Assembly (NCBI GenBank): GCA_007858575.1
Contig: CP042279.1
Coordinates: forward strand, 992,001 to 1,056,000
DNA from: Streptomyces sp. WAC08241
GTDB taxonomy: Bacteria > Actinomycetota > Actinomycetes > Streptomycetales > Streptomycetaceae
DNA: 64,000 bases
Direction of reading: 5' to 3'
The notes under the pieces are model-generated. The model was not told the origin of the DNA, ran no database searches, and worked only from the letters and a program-made list of their open reading frames with translations. The translations under genes were made by a program, and so were the position numbers. The number at the start of each line of letters is the position of its first letter. Positions within the stretch are counted from its first letter, which is position 1. Shown piece by piece: positions 1-11,363 of the stretch.

Positions 1-2
1 CG

Positions 3-266
3 CGGGCCCACGTCCTCAAGCGGGACATCGCGACCCCGTGGGCCGTGAAGGGCCTCGTGATGCGCAAGGTGGTCGAGGCGGCGGGCAACCGCTCCGTCGA
101 CACCACCGACGGCGTCCGGGTGGTGGAGGCCGACGGGCGCTGGGTGATGGTGCTGCCCGACCCCGCCGAGGCCGTCACCCACCTGTGGGCCGAGGGTCCC
201 GACGACACCTCCGCGCAGGCCCTGCTCGACGAGTGGGCCGCGGTGGTCGACAGCGCAGGTCGCTGA
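3..266 (+). CDS. C-terminal end of mannose-1-phosphate guanylyltransferase / phosphohexomutase-like protein (5' truncated)
   Basis: The window opens inside this gene, and the 87 visible codons read without a break to a TGA at 264-266. The peptide contains VMRKVVEAAG, DGVRVVEADGRW and LPDPAEAVTHLW, which resemble the C-terminal domain of actinobacterial fusion enzymes joining a nucleotidyltransferase to a phosphomannomutase-type domain. Such enzymes make activated mannose for the cell envelope. The placement directly before a DUF881 / small-basic-protein block is also typical of Streptomyces. The catalytic parts are outside the window, so the assignment rests on the tail and on context. About 100 bp without a gene follow. 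Confidence 0.6.
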   Translation, partial: RAHVLKRDIATPWAVKGLVMRKVVEAAGNRSVDTTDGVRVVEADGRWVMVLPDPAEAVTHLWAEGPDDTSAQALLDEWAAVVDSAGR

Positions 267-366
267 CGCGGTCGCCCGTCCGGTGGGGAGGTGCCCGAGA
301 GGCGCCTCCCCACCGGACGGAGGGGCCATTCGGCGGTATGCCGTGCGACGTGCGACGATGTGCGGC

Positions 367-1288
367 ATGTCGCAGCAGCCCCCGTTCGGAGCACCGGATC
401 ACCGCCGCCGCGGCCCGACGCGTCCATGTCGCTGCTGAACAACGTGATCGACCACGCCCTCGACGACGGATACGCCGAGGCGACCGCCCGGCGTGCCGCC
501 GAGGGCGGCGGGCTGCCCCGCAGTCTGCGGGCGAAGCTCGGCGTCGCCGCCGGCCTCCTGCTCGCGGCCGCCGTGGTGACCGTCGGCGCGGCCGAGGCGC
601 GGGTCTCCGCGCCGGTCGTCGCCAAGGAACGGCAGGAACTGATCGACCGGATCGAGGCGGAGTCTCGGAGGCCGACGACCTGGAACAGGACGTCGAGCGG
701 ATCCGCACCGAGGTCGGGGAGCGGCAGAGGCAGGCGCTCCAGGAGTACGGCGGCGACCAGGCCGAGCTGGTGGCGCTGCTCTCGGGCGCGACGCCGGTGC
801 ACGGCCCCGGGGTGCGGCTGGTCGTCGACGACGCCAAGGACACCGACGCCGGTGGCGGCGGCCCCGCGAGAGCAGCGGTTTCTCCGACACCGGCCGGGTC
901 CGCGACCGGGACATGCAGCGCGTGGTCAACGGGCTGTGGGAGTCGGGTGCCGAGGCGGTCGCGATCAACGGGCAGCGGCTGACGTCGTTGTCCGCGATCC
1001 GGGCCGCGGGCGACGCCGTACTGGTCGACAACAAGCCGCTGGTGCCGCCGTACACCGTCCTCGCGATCGGGAACGGGCAGAAGCTGAGCACCGCGTTCCA
1101 GGACAGCGCCGACGGGCAGTACCTGCACGCGCTGGTGGAGAACTTCGGGATCAGGAGCAGCATCTCCGCCGAGGGCGACGTGCGCCTTCGGCCGCGCCGA
1201 GCCTGACCGTACGTACCGCAGAGCCGAGGGGGCCGGGGCGACGCCCTCCGGTCGGGCCACGGCCGACACAGGGAAGGGCACATCGTGA
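367..1288 (+). CDS. DUF881 family membrane-anchored protein (first copy)
   Basis: The restored protein starts MSQQPPFGAPDHRRRG and continues DASMSLLNNVIDHALDDGY. It has one membrane span (AGLLLAAAVVTVGAA, about residue 65), a short coiled coil (ERQELIDRIEAE, then DDLEQDVERIRTEVGERQ), and the globular DUF881 domain with VHGPGVRLVVDDAKD, QRVVNGLWESGAEAVAINGQR and the NFGI region. Coding sense moves between frames near 410, 660, 870 and 1200, so the sequence carries several single-base errors. The stop overlaps the next start in a GTGA arrangement at 1285-1288. DUF881 proteins have no firmly known role; they sit in a cell-envelope/division neighbourhood in actinobacteria. An alternative start is the ATG at 426. 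Confidence 0.82.
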
Positions 1289-1616
1289 TCGCCGTACTGG
1301 GCCTGATCGTCGGAGTGGTGGTCGACTGTTGGTCCGCCCCGAGGTTCCGGCGGTGGTCGAGCCCTATCTTCCGATCGCCGTGGTCGCCGCCCTCGACGCG
1401 GTCTTCGGCGGGCTGCGGGCCATGCTCGACGGGATCTTCGTCGACAAGGTCTTCGTGGTCTCCTTCCTGTCCAACGTGGTCGTGGCCGCGCTGATCGTCT
1501 TCCTCGGCGACAAGCTGGGCGTGGGCGCGCAACTGTCGACCGGCGTGGTCGTCGTGCTCGGCATCCGGATCTTCTCCAACGCGGCCGCCATCCGGCGCCA
1601 CGTCTTCCGGGCGTGA
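1285..1616 (+). CDS. small basic family protein (SBP, DUF1290)
   Basis: This is a protein of about 110 residues, mostly hydrophobic. It starts MIAVLGLIVGVVVG, then VVEPYLPIAVVAALDAVFGG, VFVVSFLSNVVVAALIVFLG and LSTGVVVVLGIRIFSNAA, and ends in a basic tail RRHVFRA. I see about three or four membrane segments. The family is an uncharacterised small basic membrane protein found between two DUF881 genes in many actinobacteria, exactly as here. The GTG start overlaps the previous stop and its own TGA overlaps a possible GTG start of the next gene, so translational coupling is likely. One frame break lies near 1322. Confidence 0.85.
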
Positions 1617-1621
1617 GGCCG

Positions 1622-2763
1622 ATGAGCGAGAACCCCCAGAACCCCCAGAATCCTCAGAACCCGCAGGACCCCCGGGGTCCGCGGGGCCCCCAAGTCCCGC
1701 AGCGTCCCCAGGACCCCCGGAGCCCCCGGGTTCCGGAGGAGCAGCGGCGTCCCGGGAGCCCCGAAGTCCCCGAGGGGCCGGAGCCCCGGAAGGGCCCGCG
1801 GCGCCCAGGAGTCCCGAAGTGCCCGAGGACGTGGACACCCGGGTCTTCCGGAAGGTGGAGGCGCAGCCGCCCTCCGCCCCTCACCACCAGCACCGGAAGC
1901 CCTCGGGCGAGGGTGCGCTGGGGCGGTGCCCGCTCGCCCGCGGCGCCGGGGAGCACGGACCGGGGCGCCCGGGAGCCCGTGGCACCTCCTCCCGCCGCCG
2001 AGGCGCCCCCGCGGCCGAGCCGCCGGGCGCAGGCGGGCGGGACGAGCGGGCGGCCGGAGCAGGCTGATCTCCGCGCTGTGGCCGCCGAGGGTGACCAGGG
2101 CCCAACTCGTCGTCGCCCTGCTGCTGTTCGGCCTCGGGCTCGGCCTGGCCATCCAGGTCTCCTCGACCAGCGACAACAGCGCCCTGCGGGCGCCCGCCAG
2201 AGGACCTGGTGCGGATCCTCGACGAGCTCGACGACCGCACGCAGCGCCTGGAGGACGAGAAGACCCGTCTGGAGAAGCAGCGTTCCGAGCTGGAGTCCAG
2301 CTCGGACCAGGCCGAGGAGGCGCGCAAGCAGACCCAGGAGAAGGAGCGGCAGCTCGGCATCCTGGCCGGCACGGTCGCCGCCGAGGGCCCCGGCATCACC
2401 CTGTCCGTCGGCGACCCCACCGGGGCCGTCGAGTCGGACATGCTGCTCGACGCCATCCAGGAGCTGCGCGCGGCGGGCGCCGAGGCGATCCAGGTCAACG
2501 GTGTCCGGGTGGTGGCGGACAGTTACTTCACCGGCAGCGGTGATGACATGCGGATCGATGGAACGCAGGTGGCCGCTCCGTACGTCTTCAAGGTCATCGG
2601 CAAGCCGGAGGATCTCGAGCCCGCGCTCAACATCCCCGGCGGTGTCGTGCAGACCCTCGAGAAGGAGCAGGCCACGGCCACGGTGGAGCGGTCGGCGAAG
2701 ATCGTCGTCGACGCCTTGCGACCGGCGAAGCGGCCTGACTACGCTCAGTCGTCCTCGCAGTGA
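1622..2763 (+). CDS. DUF881 family protein (second copy) with proline-rich N-terminus
   Basis: The ATG at 1622 gives MSENPQNPQNPQ followed by an unusually proline-rich stretch built from 9-bp DNA repeats (NPQ, then PRxP units), about 70 residues that are probably disordered and cytoplasmic. A membrane span follows (QLVVALLLFGLGLGLAIQV, about 2103-2160). Next come a long coiled coil (RILDELDDRTQRLEDEKTRL, ESSSDQAEEARKQTQEKERQ) and the DUF881 domain (AAEGPGITLSVGDPTGAVES, IQELRAAGAEAIQVNGVRVV, YVFKVIGKPEDLEPALNIPG). The last 180 codons read cleanly; breaks lie near 1810, 1920 and 2200. The GTG at 1613, overlapping the previous stop, is an alternative start. Confidence 0.85.
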
Positions 2764-2814
2764 GGAGGCGTACGAGGGGGTCCCGCGACAAGGGCAGGGC
2801 CTTGCAGGGGTCGG

Positions 2815-2834
2815 CGCACCACAACGGTGGTGCG
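2815..2834 (+). terminator. hairpin after the DUF881 operon
   Basis: Perfect 8-bp stem (CGCACCAC pairing with GTGGTGCG) with an AACG tetraloop, 52 nt after the DUF881 stop. No T-run follows, as is common for actinobacterial terminators. It could instead be a processing or regulatory hairpin in the leader of the following gene. Confidence 0.5.
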
Positions 2835-2949
2835 TGGTGAAACTGTCCGGAGGATACGGACGTTGTGAAGGTGTCCGGGTCGGCAGGTGTGATGGATCTC
2901 GGTTCGTCCTGCCCCACGGGCGGGTCTGTTTCGGTCAAGGGAATCGCCC

Positions 2950-3150
2950 GTGAAGTTGTTTGCGAAGTTGTTCGGCAAGAGCGCACGCGAGGACGGCGGC
3001 AACGCCCGGCACCGCGCGCCGCGCCACGCCCAGAGCGAGGAGCAGGGCGGCGAGCGCCCGCTCTTCCGTGACGAGGTCGGAGGTCGGGGTGGTGACATTC
3101 CGGGCGCACCGGGCGCGTCTTCTGTTGACCCGCCGGGGCCGCCCGCATAG
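2950..3150 (+). CDS. conserved small basic hypothetical protein, 66 aa
   Basis: This intact ORF starts at a GTG with MKLFAKLFGKSAREDGG and continues with a charged, histidine- and arginine-rich stretch (NARHRAPRHAQSEEQ) and a glycine/proline tail. It has no signal peptide or membrane span. The amphipathic N-terminus could bind membrane. I recall similar small proteins at this place in other Streptomyces genomes, between DUF881 and the FHA gene, but no function is known. It is one of the few genes here with no frame break. Confidence 0.7.
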   Translation: MKLFAKLFGKSAREDGGNARHRAPRHAQSEEQGGERPLFRDEVGGRGGDIPGAPGASSVDPPGPPA

Positions 3151-3249
3151 GTTTCGGTGAACCATCGACCTCGGGTACGGGGAGGGTTCTCCTCCGACCC
3201 GTACGCGACACAGACCTCGGCGGGGCAGCCGCGGCAGGAGGATGCGTCC

Positions 3250-3778
3250 ATGCCGGTGTGTACGAGGTGCGGTCACCGCAACGCGGCCGACAGCCGCTTC
3301 TGCTCCCACTGCGGCACGCGCTGCGCGGCGGGATCGCCCCGGAGCGCGCGTCGGAGACGACGTCGACGATCTCCATCTCGGGCCTGGAGGCCTACGACGC
3401 GGAGGTCACCGGCCAGACCGCGCTGCCGTCGCTCTCCCCGGAGGCGCTGGCGGCCGTGGAGGCGCTGCCGCTGGGATCCGCGCTCCTCGTGGCGCGCCGG
3501 GGCCGAACTCCGGCAGCCGGTTCCTCCTCGACGGGGAGCTGACGACGGCCGGCCGTCACCCGCAGAGCGACATCTTCCTGGACGACGTCACGGTCTCCCG
3601 GCGGCACGTCGAGTTCCGGCGGGCGCAGGACGGCAGTTTCACCGTCTCCGACGTCGGCAGCCTCAACGGCACGTACGTCAACCGCGAGCCGATCGACTCG
3701 GTCGTTCTGTCCAACGGTGACGAGGTGCAGATCGGCAAGTACCGGCTGGTCTTCTATTCGAGCCAGCGGGGCGTGTGA
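3250..3778 (+). CDS. garA: FHA domain protein, GarA/OdhI type, with N-terminal zinc ribbon
   Basis: The restored protein has three parts. Residues 1-22 form a zinc ribbon (CTRCGHRN, then FCSHCGTRC; Cys 4, 7, 18, 21). Next comes a phosphorylation segment SETTSTISISG that carries the ETTS motif phosphorylated by Ser/Thr kinases in GarA/OdhI. The FHA domain shows TAGRHPQSDIFLDDVTVSRR, a histidine and GSLNGTYVN, all core FHA residues. GarA/OdhI inhibit 2-oxoglutarate dehydrogenase and redirect flux to glutamate until phosphorylated (established for mycobacteria and corynebacteria). Coding sense shifts near 3345 and 3500. ftsR and the nuclease follow, as around Rv1827. Confidence 0.85.
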
Positions 3779-3808
3779 CGCCTCGGGAATCCCCTTCAGG
3801 GAAGGTCC

Positions 3809-4550
3809 ATGCTGCGAACACCGACGGGCGGTGCCGGATCCGGCACCGCCACCGCGGGCGACAGGCTGGTCAGCATCGGCACGGTGCTGAACCAACTGCG
3901 CGACGAGTTTCCCGAAGTGACCATCTCCAAGATCCGGTTCCTGGAGGCCGAGGGGCTCGTCGAGCCCCGGCGGACGGCCTCCGGCTACCGGAAGTTCAGC
4001 CCGCAGGACGTGGAGCGGCTCGCCCGCATCCTGCGGATGCAGCGGGACCACTACCTTCCGCTGAAGGTCATCCGCGAGCACCTCGACGCCCTCGCCCGGG
4101 GGGAGCGGGTCGAACTCCCGGCCCCCGGGCGCCGGCGGGACCTCCTGGAGGGGCCCTGGGAGCAGGACCCGGAGCCGCCGGCTGCCGCGCGGCTCGGACG
4201 GGCCGAGCTGCTCGCCGCCGCCGAGGTCACCGAGGCCGAGCTCGCCGAGTGGGAGTCGTACGGTCTGATCGCCGAGACGGAGGGCGGGGCTACGACCCGA
4301 GGCCGCCACCGTCGCCCGGCTCGTGGCGGATCTGGGGAGATTCGGTCTGGAGCCCCGTCACCTGCGGTCCGTGAAGGCGGCCGCCGACCGGGAGGCCGGG
4401 CTGATCGAACAGGTGGTCGCGCCGCTGCGCCGGCACCGCAATCCGCAGACCAGGGCCCACGCGGAGGCCACCGCCCAGGAGCTGGCCGCGCAGTCGGTGC
4501 GGCTGCACGCGGCCCTGATGCAGATCGCCCTGGGCACCCGCTCGCAGTGA
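3809..4550 (+). CDS. ftsR: MerR-type transcriptional regulator FtsR
   Basis: This protein of about 246 residues has an N-terminal MerR winged helix ([51 protein letters not shown]) and a helical C-terminal part ([20 protein letters not shown], then [20 protein letters not shown]). It matches Rv1828 / C. glutamicum FtsR in sequence pattern and in position directly after garA. FtsR is known in Corynebacterium to activate ftsZ and affect cell division. One frame break lies near 4290. The gene lies 30 bp after garA and is probably co-transcribed with it. Confidence 0.85.
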
Positions 4551-4591
4551 CCGGGGAGGGGCCCGACTATCCAAACCGGTCGGGCACGTCC

Positions 4592-4597
4592 TAGGGT
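4592..4597 (+). promoter_or_regulatory. -10 element TAGGGT of a likely leaderless promoter
   Basis: TAGGGT ends 6 nt before the GTG at 4604, the usual spacing for Streptomyces leaderless transcripts. I do not see a convincing -35 box. Confidence 0.45.
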
Positions 4598-4603
4598 TGC
4601 TGT

Positions 4604-5073
4604 GTGAACGAGCTCGACGTTGTGGGTGTCCGAGTGGAAATGCCTCCAATCAGCCGATCGTGCTCCTACGTGAAGTGGGAGGCGATCGTTACCTCCCCAT
4701 CTGGATCGGACCGGGGAGGCGACCGCGATCGCCTTCGCGCAGCAGGGAATGGCCCTCCGCGGCCGCTGACGCACGACCTGTTCAAGGACGTGCTGGAGGC
4801 CGTGGGCAGGAGCTCACCGAAGTCCGCATCACGGATCTGCGTGACGGGGTCTTCTACGCCGAGCTGGTCTTCGCCAGCGGCGTCGAGGTGAGCGCCCGGC
4901 CGTCCGACGCGATAGCGCTGGCCCTCCGGACCGGGACGCCGATCTTCGGCAGTGACGGCGTCCTGGACGACGCCGGCATCGCGATCCCGGACGAGCAGGA
5001 GGACGAGGTGGAGAAGTTCCGCGAATTCCTCGACCAGATCTCACCGGAGGATTTCGGGACCAACAGTCAGTGA
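4604..5073 (+). CDS. bifunctional nuclease family protein (DUF151)
   Basis: The restored peptide is MNELDVVGVRVEMP, then SNQPIVLLREVGGDRYLPIW, HDLFKDVLEAVG, QELTEVRITDLRDGVFYAEL, RPSDAIALALRTGTPIF, and an acidic C-terminus ending EDFGTNSQ. These are the hallmarks of the BFN/DUF151 fold (LREV..RYLPIWIG and RPSDAIALA). It corresponds to Rv1829 by position between the two MerR genes. Homologues are reported as DNase/RNase in plants; the bacterial role is not established. At least three frame breaks lie between 4640 and 4810, and the last 85 codons are intact. Confidence 0.85.
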
Positions 5074-5167
5074 GACCGGGCGGTACGGCCGTGGGCCGTT
5101 CGCGGGGTGCTGTCAGAGCATTCGAGTAGCCTTTCCCCGGAGAGAGACACGGGAAACCACTCTCAGG

Positions 5168-5193
5168 GTGATTATCACTCGGCGTGCCGAGTG
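5168..5193. promoter_or_regulatory. two adjoining palindromes upstream of the second MerR gene
   Basis: GTGAT-T-ATCAC (5168-5178) runs into CACTCGGC-GT-GCCGAGTG (5176-5193), an exact inverted repeat with 8-bp arms. The half-site CCGAGTG recurs at 5213-5219 between the -35 and -10 boxes. The position suggests a regulator-binding array. Confidence 0.6.
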
Positions 5194-5202
5194 TGGCGAT
5201 CG

Positions 5203-5231
5203 TTGACGCACCCCGAGTGACTGCCTACCTT
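5203..5231 (+). promoter_or_regulatory. housekeeping-type promoter of the second MerR gene
   Basis: TTGACG (5203-5208), a 17-bp spacer, and TACCTT (5226-5231). The predicted start point is near 5238, ahead of a GGAGGG ribosome-binding site at 5252-5257. Confidence 0.7.
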
Positions 5232-5265
5232 CGTGTGGGCAGGTCAAGGACGGAGGGTCGGCGTG

Positions 5266-5881
5266 ATGAGCAGCGCGGACGGTACGGCGGGCAGCTCCCT
5301 CGGACGCGTGTCCGGGGAGAACGGTCCGTATCCGCTTCACGGCAGTGTGGGCGACTTCGGTACGGGCGCCGGTACGGGCGCGGCGGACGAGGTGATCGGT
5401 TACCGCGGCCCCACGGCGTGCGCGGCCGCCGGCATCACCTATCGCCAACTGGACTACTGGGCGCGCACCGGTCTCGTGGAGCCGAGCGTGCGGCCCGCGT
5501 ACGGGTCGGGCACGCAGCGGCTCTACAGCTTCCGGGACGTCGTCGTCCTGAAGATCGTCAAGCGCTTCCTCGACACCGGGGTGGCCCTGCAGAACATCCG
5601 GGCCGCGGTGCAGCACCTGAGGCCCGGGGCTTCAGCGACCTGGAGCGGATGACGCTCATGAGCGACGGGGCCACGGTCTACGAGTGCTCCTCGCCCGACG
5701 AGGTCGTCGACCTGCTCCAGGGCGGGCAGGGCGTCTTCGGCATCGCCGTCGGCGTGGTCTGGCGGGACGTGGAGGCGGCGCTCTCGCAACTGCACGGGGA
5801 GCGGGTGGACACCGGCGAGACGCTTGTGGGCACAACCCCGGCGACGAGCTGGCCCGCAGGCGGCGGGACCGGGCGGTCTGA
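5266..5881 (+). CDS. MerR family transcriptional regulator (Rv1830-type)
   Basis: The N-terminus (about 45 residues) is low-complexity. The MerR domain follows: [70 protein letters not shown]-terminal domain contains [40 protein letters not shown] and ends [13 protein letters not shown]. It matches Rv1830 and C. glutamicum cg1633 in pattern and position. Near 5630 one G is missing in what should read AGGGCCCGGGG, and a second break lies near 5830. The ATG at 5266 sits 8 nt after GGAGGG; a GTG one codon upstream is possible. Its own promoter carries repeated CCGAGTG sites, so autoregulation is plausible. Confidence 0.85.
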
Positions 5882-5973
5882 GCCGGGTCCGCGGACGGCT
5901 TTCGGGGCGGCCCCGTCGCGGGCGCGTCCCGGGGCGTCCGGCCGTTGTCAGTGGCGTGGGGAGCATCGGAGGC

Positions 5974-7429
5974 GTGAGAGCCGCGCCGACGATCCTGCAT
6001 CTCGACATGGACGCCTTCTTCGCCGCCGCCGAGCAGGCGTCGAAGCCCAGCCTGCGCGGAAAGCCCGTGGTCGTGGGCGGGCTCGGACCGCGGGGCGTGG
6101 TCGCCACCGCCTCGTACGAAGCGCGCCGGTTCGGGGTCCACTCGGCGATGCCGATGGGCCAGGCGCGCAGGCTCGCGCCGAACGCGGCCTATCTCGTGCC
6201 GCGCTTCGCCTTCTACCGGTCGATCAGCGAGCAGGTCATGCGACTGCTCGGGAGCCTGTCCCCGCTCGTGGAGCCCCTCAGCCTCGACGAGGCCTTCGTG
6301 GACCTGGAGGCGGGGGCGTCGCCGACGACACGGCGAGCGCGCGGGCCGCGGGGAGCGGCTGCGGGCCGACATCCTCGCCACGACGGGGCTCACCGGGTCG
6401 GTGGGGCTCGCGGGCTCCAAGATGCTCGCGAAGATCGCCTCCGAGCAGGCGAAGCCGGACGGACTCGCCCTCATACCGCCGGGCACCGAGCGGGAGCTCC
6501 TCGGACCGAAGTCCGTGCGGATCCTGCCCGGGGTCGGGCCGGCGACCGGGGAGCACCTGCGGCGGGCCGGGATGACGACCGTGTCCGACCTCGCGGAAGC
6601 GGGCGAGGACGAGCTCGTACGGCTCCTGGGGCGGGCGCACGGGACCTCGCTGTACCGGATGGCCCTGGGACACGACGACCGGCCCGTGGTGGCCGAGCGG
6701 GACGCCAAGTCGGTCTCCGTCGAGGACACCTTCGCGGTGGACCTGCACGACCGGGTGCGGATCCGGGGCGAGGTCGAGCGGCTCGCGGAGCGGTGCGTGG
6801 AGCGGCTGCGGGCGTCGGGGCACTCGGGGCGGACGATCGTCCTGAAGGTGCGGAGGTTCGACTTCTCGACGCTCACCCGGTCCGAGACGCTGCGGGGCCG
6901 ACGGACGCGCTGGGAGTCGTACGGGAGGCCGCGGGGCGGCTGCTCGAGTCGGTGGACACCACGGGGGCGTGCGGTTGCTCGGAGTGGGGGTGAGCGGGCT
7001 CGCGGACTACACGCAGGAGGACCTGTTCGCCCAGGCGGAGCTCACGGGCGAGCGGGGCGGGGAGAGGCCGGTGCCGCTGCGGTGGCGCCCGAGGCCGTGG
7101 TGGCCGAGCCGGCCGGACCCGGGCCCGTCGCGCCCGTCGAGCGGTACTGGGCGCCCGGGCACGACGTGCGGCACGCGGTGCACGGGGCCGGGTGGGTGCA
7201 GGGAGCGGGCTCGGACGGGTCACGGTGCGGTTCGAGGAACCGGGGTCGGCGCCGGGACGGGTGCGGACGTTCGCCGTGGACGATCCGGAGCTGGAGGCGG
7301 GGAGGCGTTGCCGCTGGTGCGGGGTTCCGGGGCGGGGGCGGTGCCTCTGCCTGTGCCGTCTGCGGCCGCGGGGCGCGGAGGTGTGCCGGCCTGGCGGCCG
7401 GGCTGGGTTCCCACCCGCACCACCCGTGA
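5974..7429 (+). CDS. dinB: DNA polymerase IV (DinB, Y family)
   Basis: Error-prone translesion polymerase. The catalytic core is clear: [18 protein letters not shown] (palm Asp pair), [20 protein letters not shown], and [11 protein letters not shown] with the catalytic Asp-Glu. [20 protein letters not shown] and [20 protein letters not shown] (helix-hairpin-helix) follow, then the little finger ([10 protein letters not shown]). A C-terminal extension ([37 protein letters not shown]) is typical of Streptomyces DinB. Breaks lie near 6340, 6900, 6960, 7075, 7200 and 7305. The end is uncertain; I chose the TGA at 7427-7429. The GTG at 5974 fits the family start; its Shine-Dalgarno is close. Confidence 0.85.
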
Positions 7430-7430
7430 C

Positions 7431-7617
7431 GGTGGGTGGGCAGGGGTGCGGGTCTTCCCGTGGGACGTGCCGCGTCGTCGGCGGCTGCGGGGTGTGGGGG
7501 TGCGGTGCGCCCGGCCGGGCGGCCGGGCCGGTGGGTGGGCGAGGGCGCGGGTTCTCCCGTGGGGTGTGCCGCGTCGTCTGCGCCTGCGGGCGTGGGGTGT
7601 TCTCGGGCGGCCCCGGT
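7431..7617 (+). repeat. two imperfect ~90-bp direct repeats, 99 bp apart
   Basis: GGTGGGTGGGC begins at 7431 and again at 7530. Both copies continue with a GCGGGT(C/T)TCCCGTGGG block and then GTGCCGCGTCGTC. The array lies exactly between the converging ends of dinB and the PRC-barrel gene. Confidence 0.65.
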
Positions 7618-7989
7618 CAGGCGCCCTCCTGGCCCGCCAGGCGGCCGAAGTCCTTGTCCGGGGTGTCCGCGGGGCCGGGGGAGGGCGAGGCTGTAGTGGC
7701 GGTAGAGCTGGAGTTCCTGCTCCGGGGAGAGGTGGCGGCCCACGCCGAAGTCCGGGGCGTCCTTGATGAGGGCGCGTTCGAACGGGACGTGGAGGCCGTC
7801 GTCGAGCAGGTCGCTCGGCTCCAGGGGGACGAACGCGTCCCTGCTGAACAGGCCCGTGCGGACCGCGGCCCACTCCGGGACGCCGGTCGCGTCGTCGAGG
7901 TACACCTCGTCGACGGTTCCGATCTTGTGTCCGCTCCGGTCGTACGCCTTGCGGCCGATCAGGCTGCGCGGATCGATGTCGGTCTGCAC
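7617..7989 (-). CDS. PRC-barrel domain protein
   Basis: This protein has about 124 residues. From GTG 7989 it reads MQTDIDPRSLIGRKAYDRSG, HKIGTVDEVYLDDATGVPEW, AAVRTGLFSRDAFVPLEPSD, HVPFERALIKDAPDF and LSPEQELQLYRHYSLALP, ending DTPDKDFGRLAGQEGA. The PRC-barrel fold occurs in ribosome maturation factors and in small stress proteins; this short version has unknown function. GGAGGGA at 7992-7998 is a good ribosome-binding site and selects this start over the upstream ATG at 8010. One frame break lies near 7676. Confidence 0.85.
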
Positions 7990-8083
7990 GGTCCCTCCAA
8001 CTGGTCGCAACTCCTCTACCCCCTACCAAAGGGCACATCCGGGATGTCGGCCACTTGAGCGAAGGGAGTCTCAACCGCGCTGG

Positions 8084-8089
8084 TAGGCT
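8084..8089 (+). promoter_or_regulatory. -10 element TAGGCT of the gcvP promoter
   Basis: TAGGCT lies about 15-20 bp before the riboswitch. TTGAG...CTCAA arms at 8055-8075 flank the -35 region. The -35 match is weak. Confidence 0.4.
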
Positions 8090-8104
8090 GGGTGTGGCTG
8101 TCGA

Positions 8105-8316
8105 CCCCGTGCGGGAGAGTCCCCGGAGAAACCTTCCGGTGGGCGCCGAAGGAGCAAATCCTCCCCGGAATCTCTCAGGCCCCCGTACCGCACGGACGAG
8201 GTCACTCTGGAAAGCAGAGCGGATGTCCGACGGCATGCGCTCTCACCGACGGTGAAAGCCGGCGTGCCGCGAGGCGTGCCGGTGAAGCTCTCAGGTTGAG
8301 ATGACAGAGGGGGAGG
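8105..8316 (+). promoter_or_regulatory. tandem glycine riboswitch (gcvP leader)
   Basis: Aptamer 1 shows the conserved blocks GCGGGAGAGT, GGCGCCGAAGGAGCAAATCC, CTCTCAGGC, GTACCGCACGGACGAGG and CACTCTGGAAAGCAGAG. Aptamer 2 follows directly with GCTCTCACCGACGGTGAAAG, then GAAGCTCTCAGGTTGAGATG and ACAGAGGGGGAG. These are the family's consensus strings, and the element precedes gcvP, its classic target. Glycine binding is known to switch on cleavage-system genes. A 7-bp hairpin (8323-8329 with 8338-8344) and a self-complementary ribosome-binding site follow, suggesting translational control. Confidence 0.95.
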
Positions 8317-8363
8317 CCGTCCGGGCACCCGCGCCGTGGTGCCCCTCGCAGGTCGTGACGACC

Positions 8364-8374
8364 AGGAGGCCTCC
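8364..8374 (+). promoter_or_regulatory. self-complementary ribosome-binding site of gcvP
   Basis: AGGAGGCCTCC, 4 nt before the ATG at 8379. The GGAGG can only be free if the adjoining CCTCC is not paired, so it is a natural expression-platform element for the riboswitch. Confidence 0.6.
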
Positions 8375-8378
8375 GTAC

Positions 8379-11259
<2,881 letters not shown>

Positions 11260-11291
11260 GACCGGCGGGCCTTCACGGCCGGGTTTCATGA

Positions 11292-11334
11292 CCGAGGGCC
11301 GGTCCGGAGAGTTCTTCTCCGGGCCGGCCCTCGG
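11292..11334 (+). terminator. strong hairpin after gcvP
   Basis: CCGAGGGCCGG pairs with CCGGCCCTCGG, with an inner CCGGAG/CTCCGG stem. It begins 33 nt after the gcvP stop and lies between two converging genes. Confidence 0.85.
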
Positions 11335-11363
11335 CTTCGTGCCGCCCCGTCAGGCGGCGGTCG

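Noticed and set aside
38..982. Long Arg/Gly-rich ORF across the first DUF881 gene
   Set aside because: Only its middle part is the DUF881 coding frame; the rest is an off-frame shadow created by indels.
2764..2949. Second riboswitch before the 66-aa protein gene
   Set aside because: One perfect hairpin is present, but no conserved aptamer blocks that I recognise; a terminator is the simpler reading.
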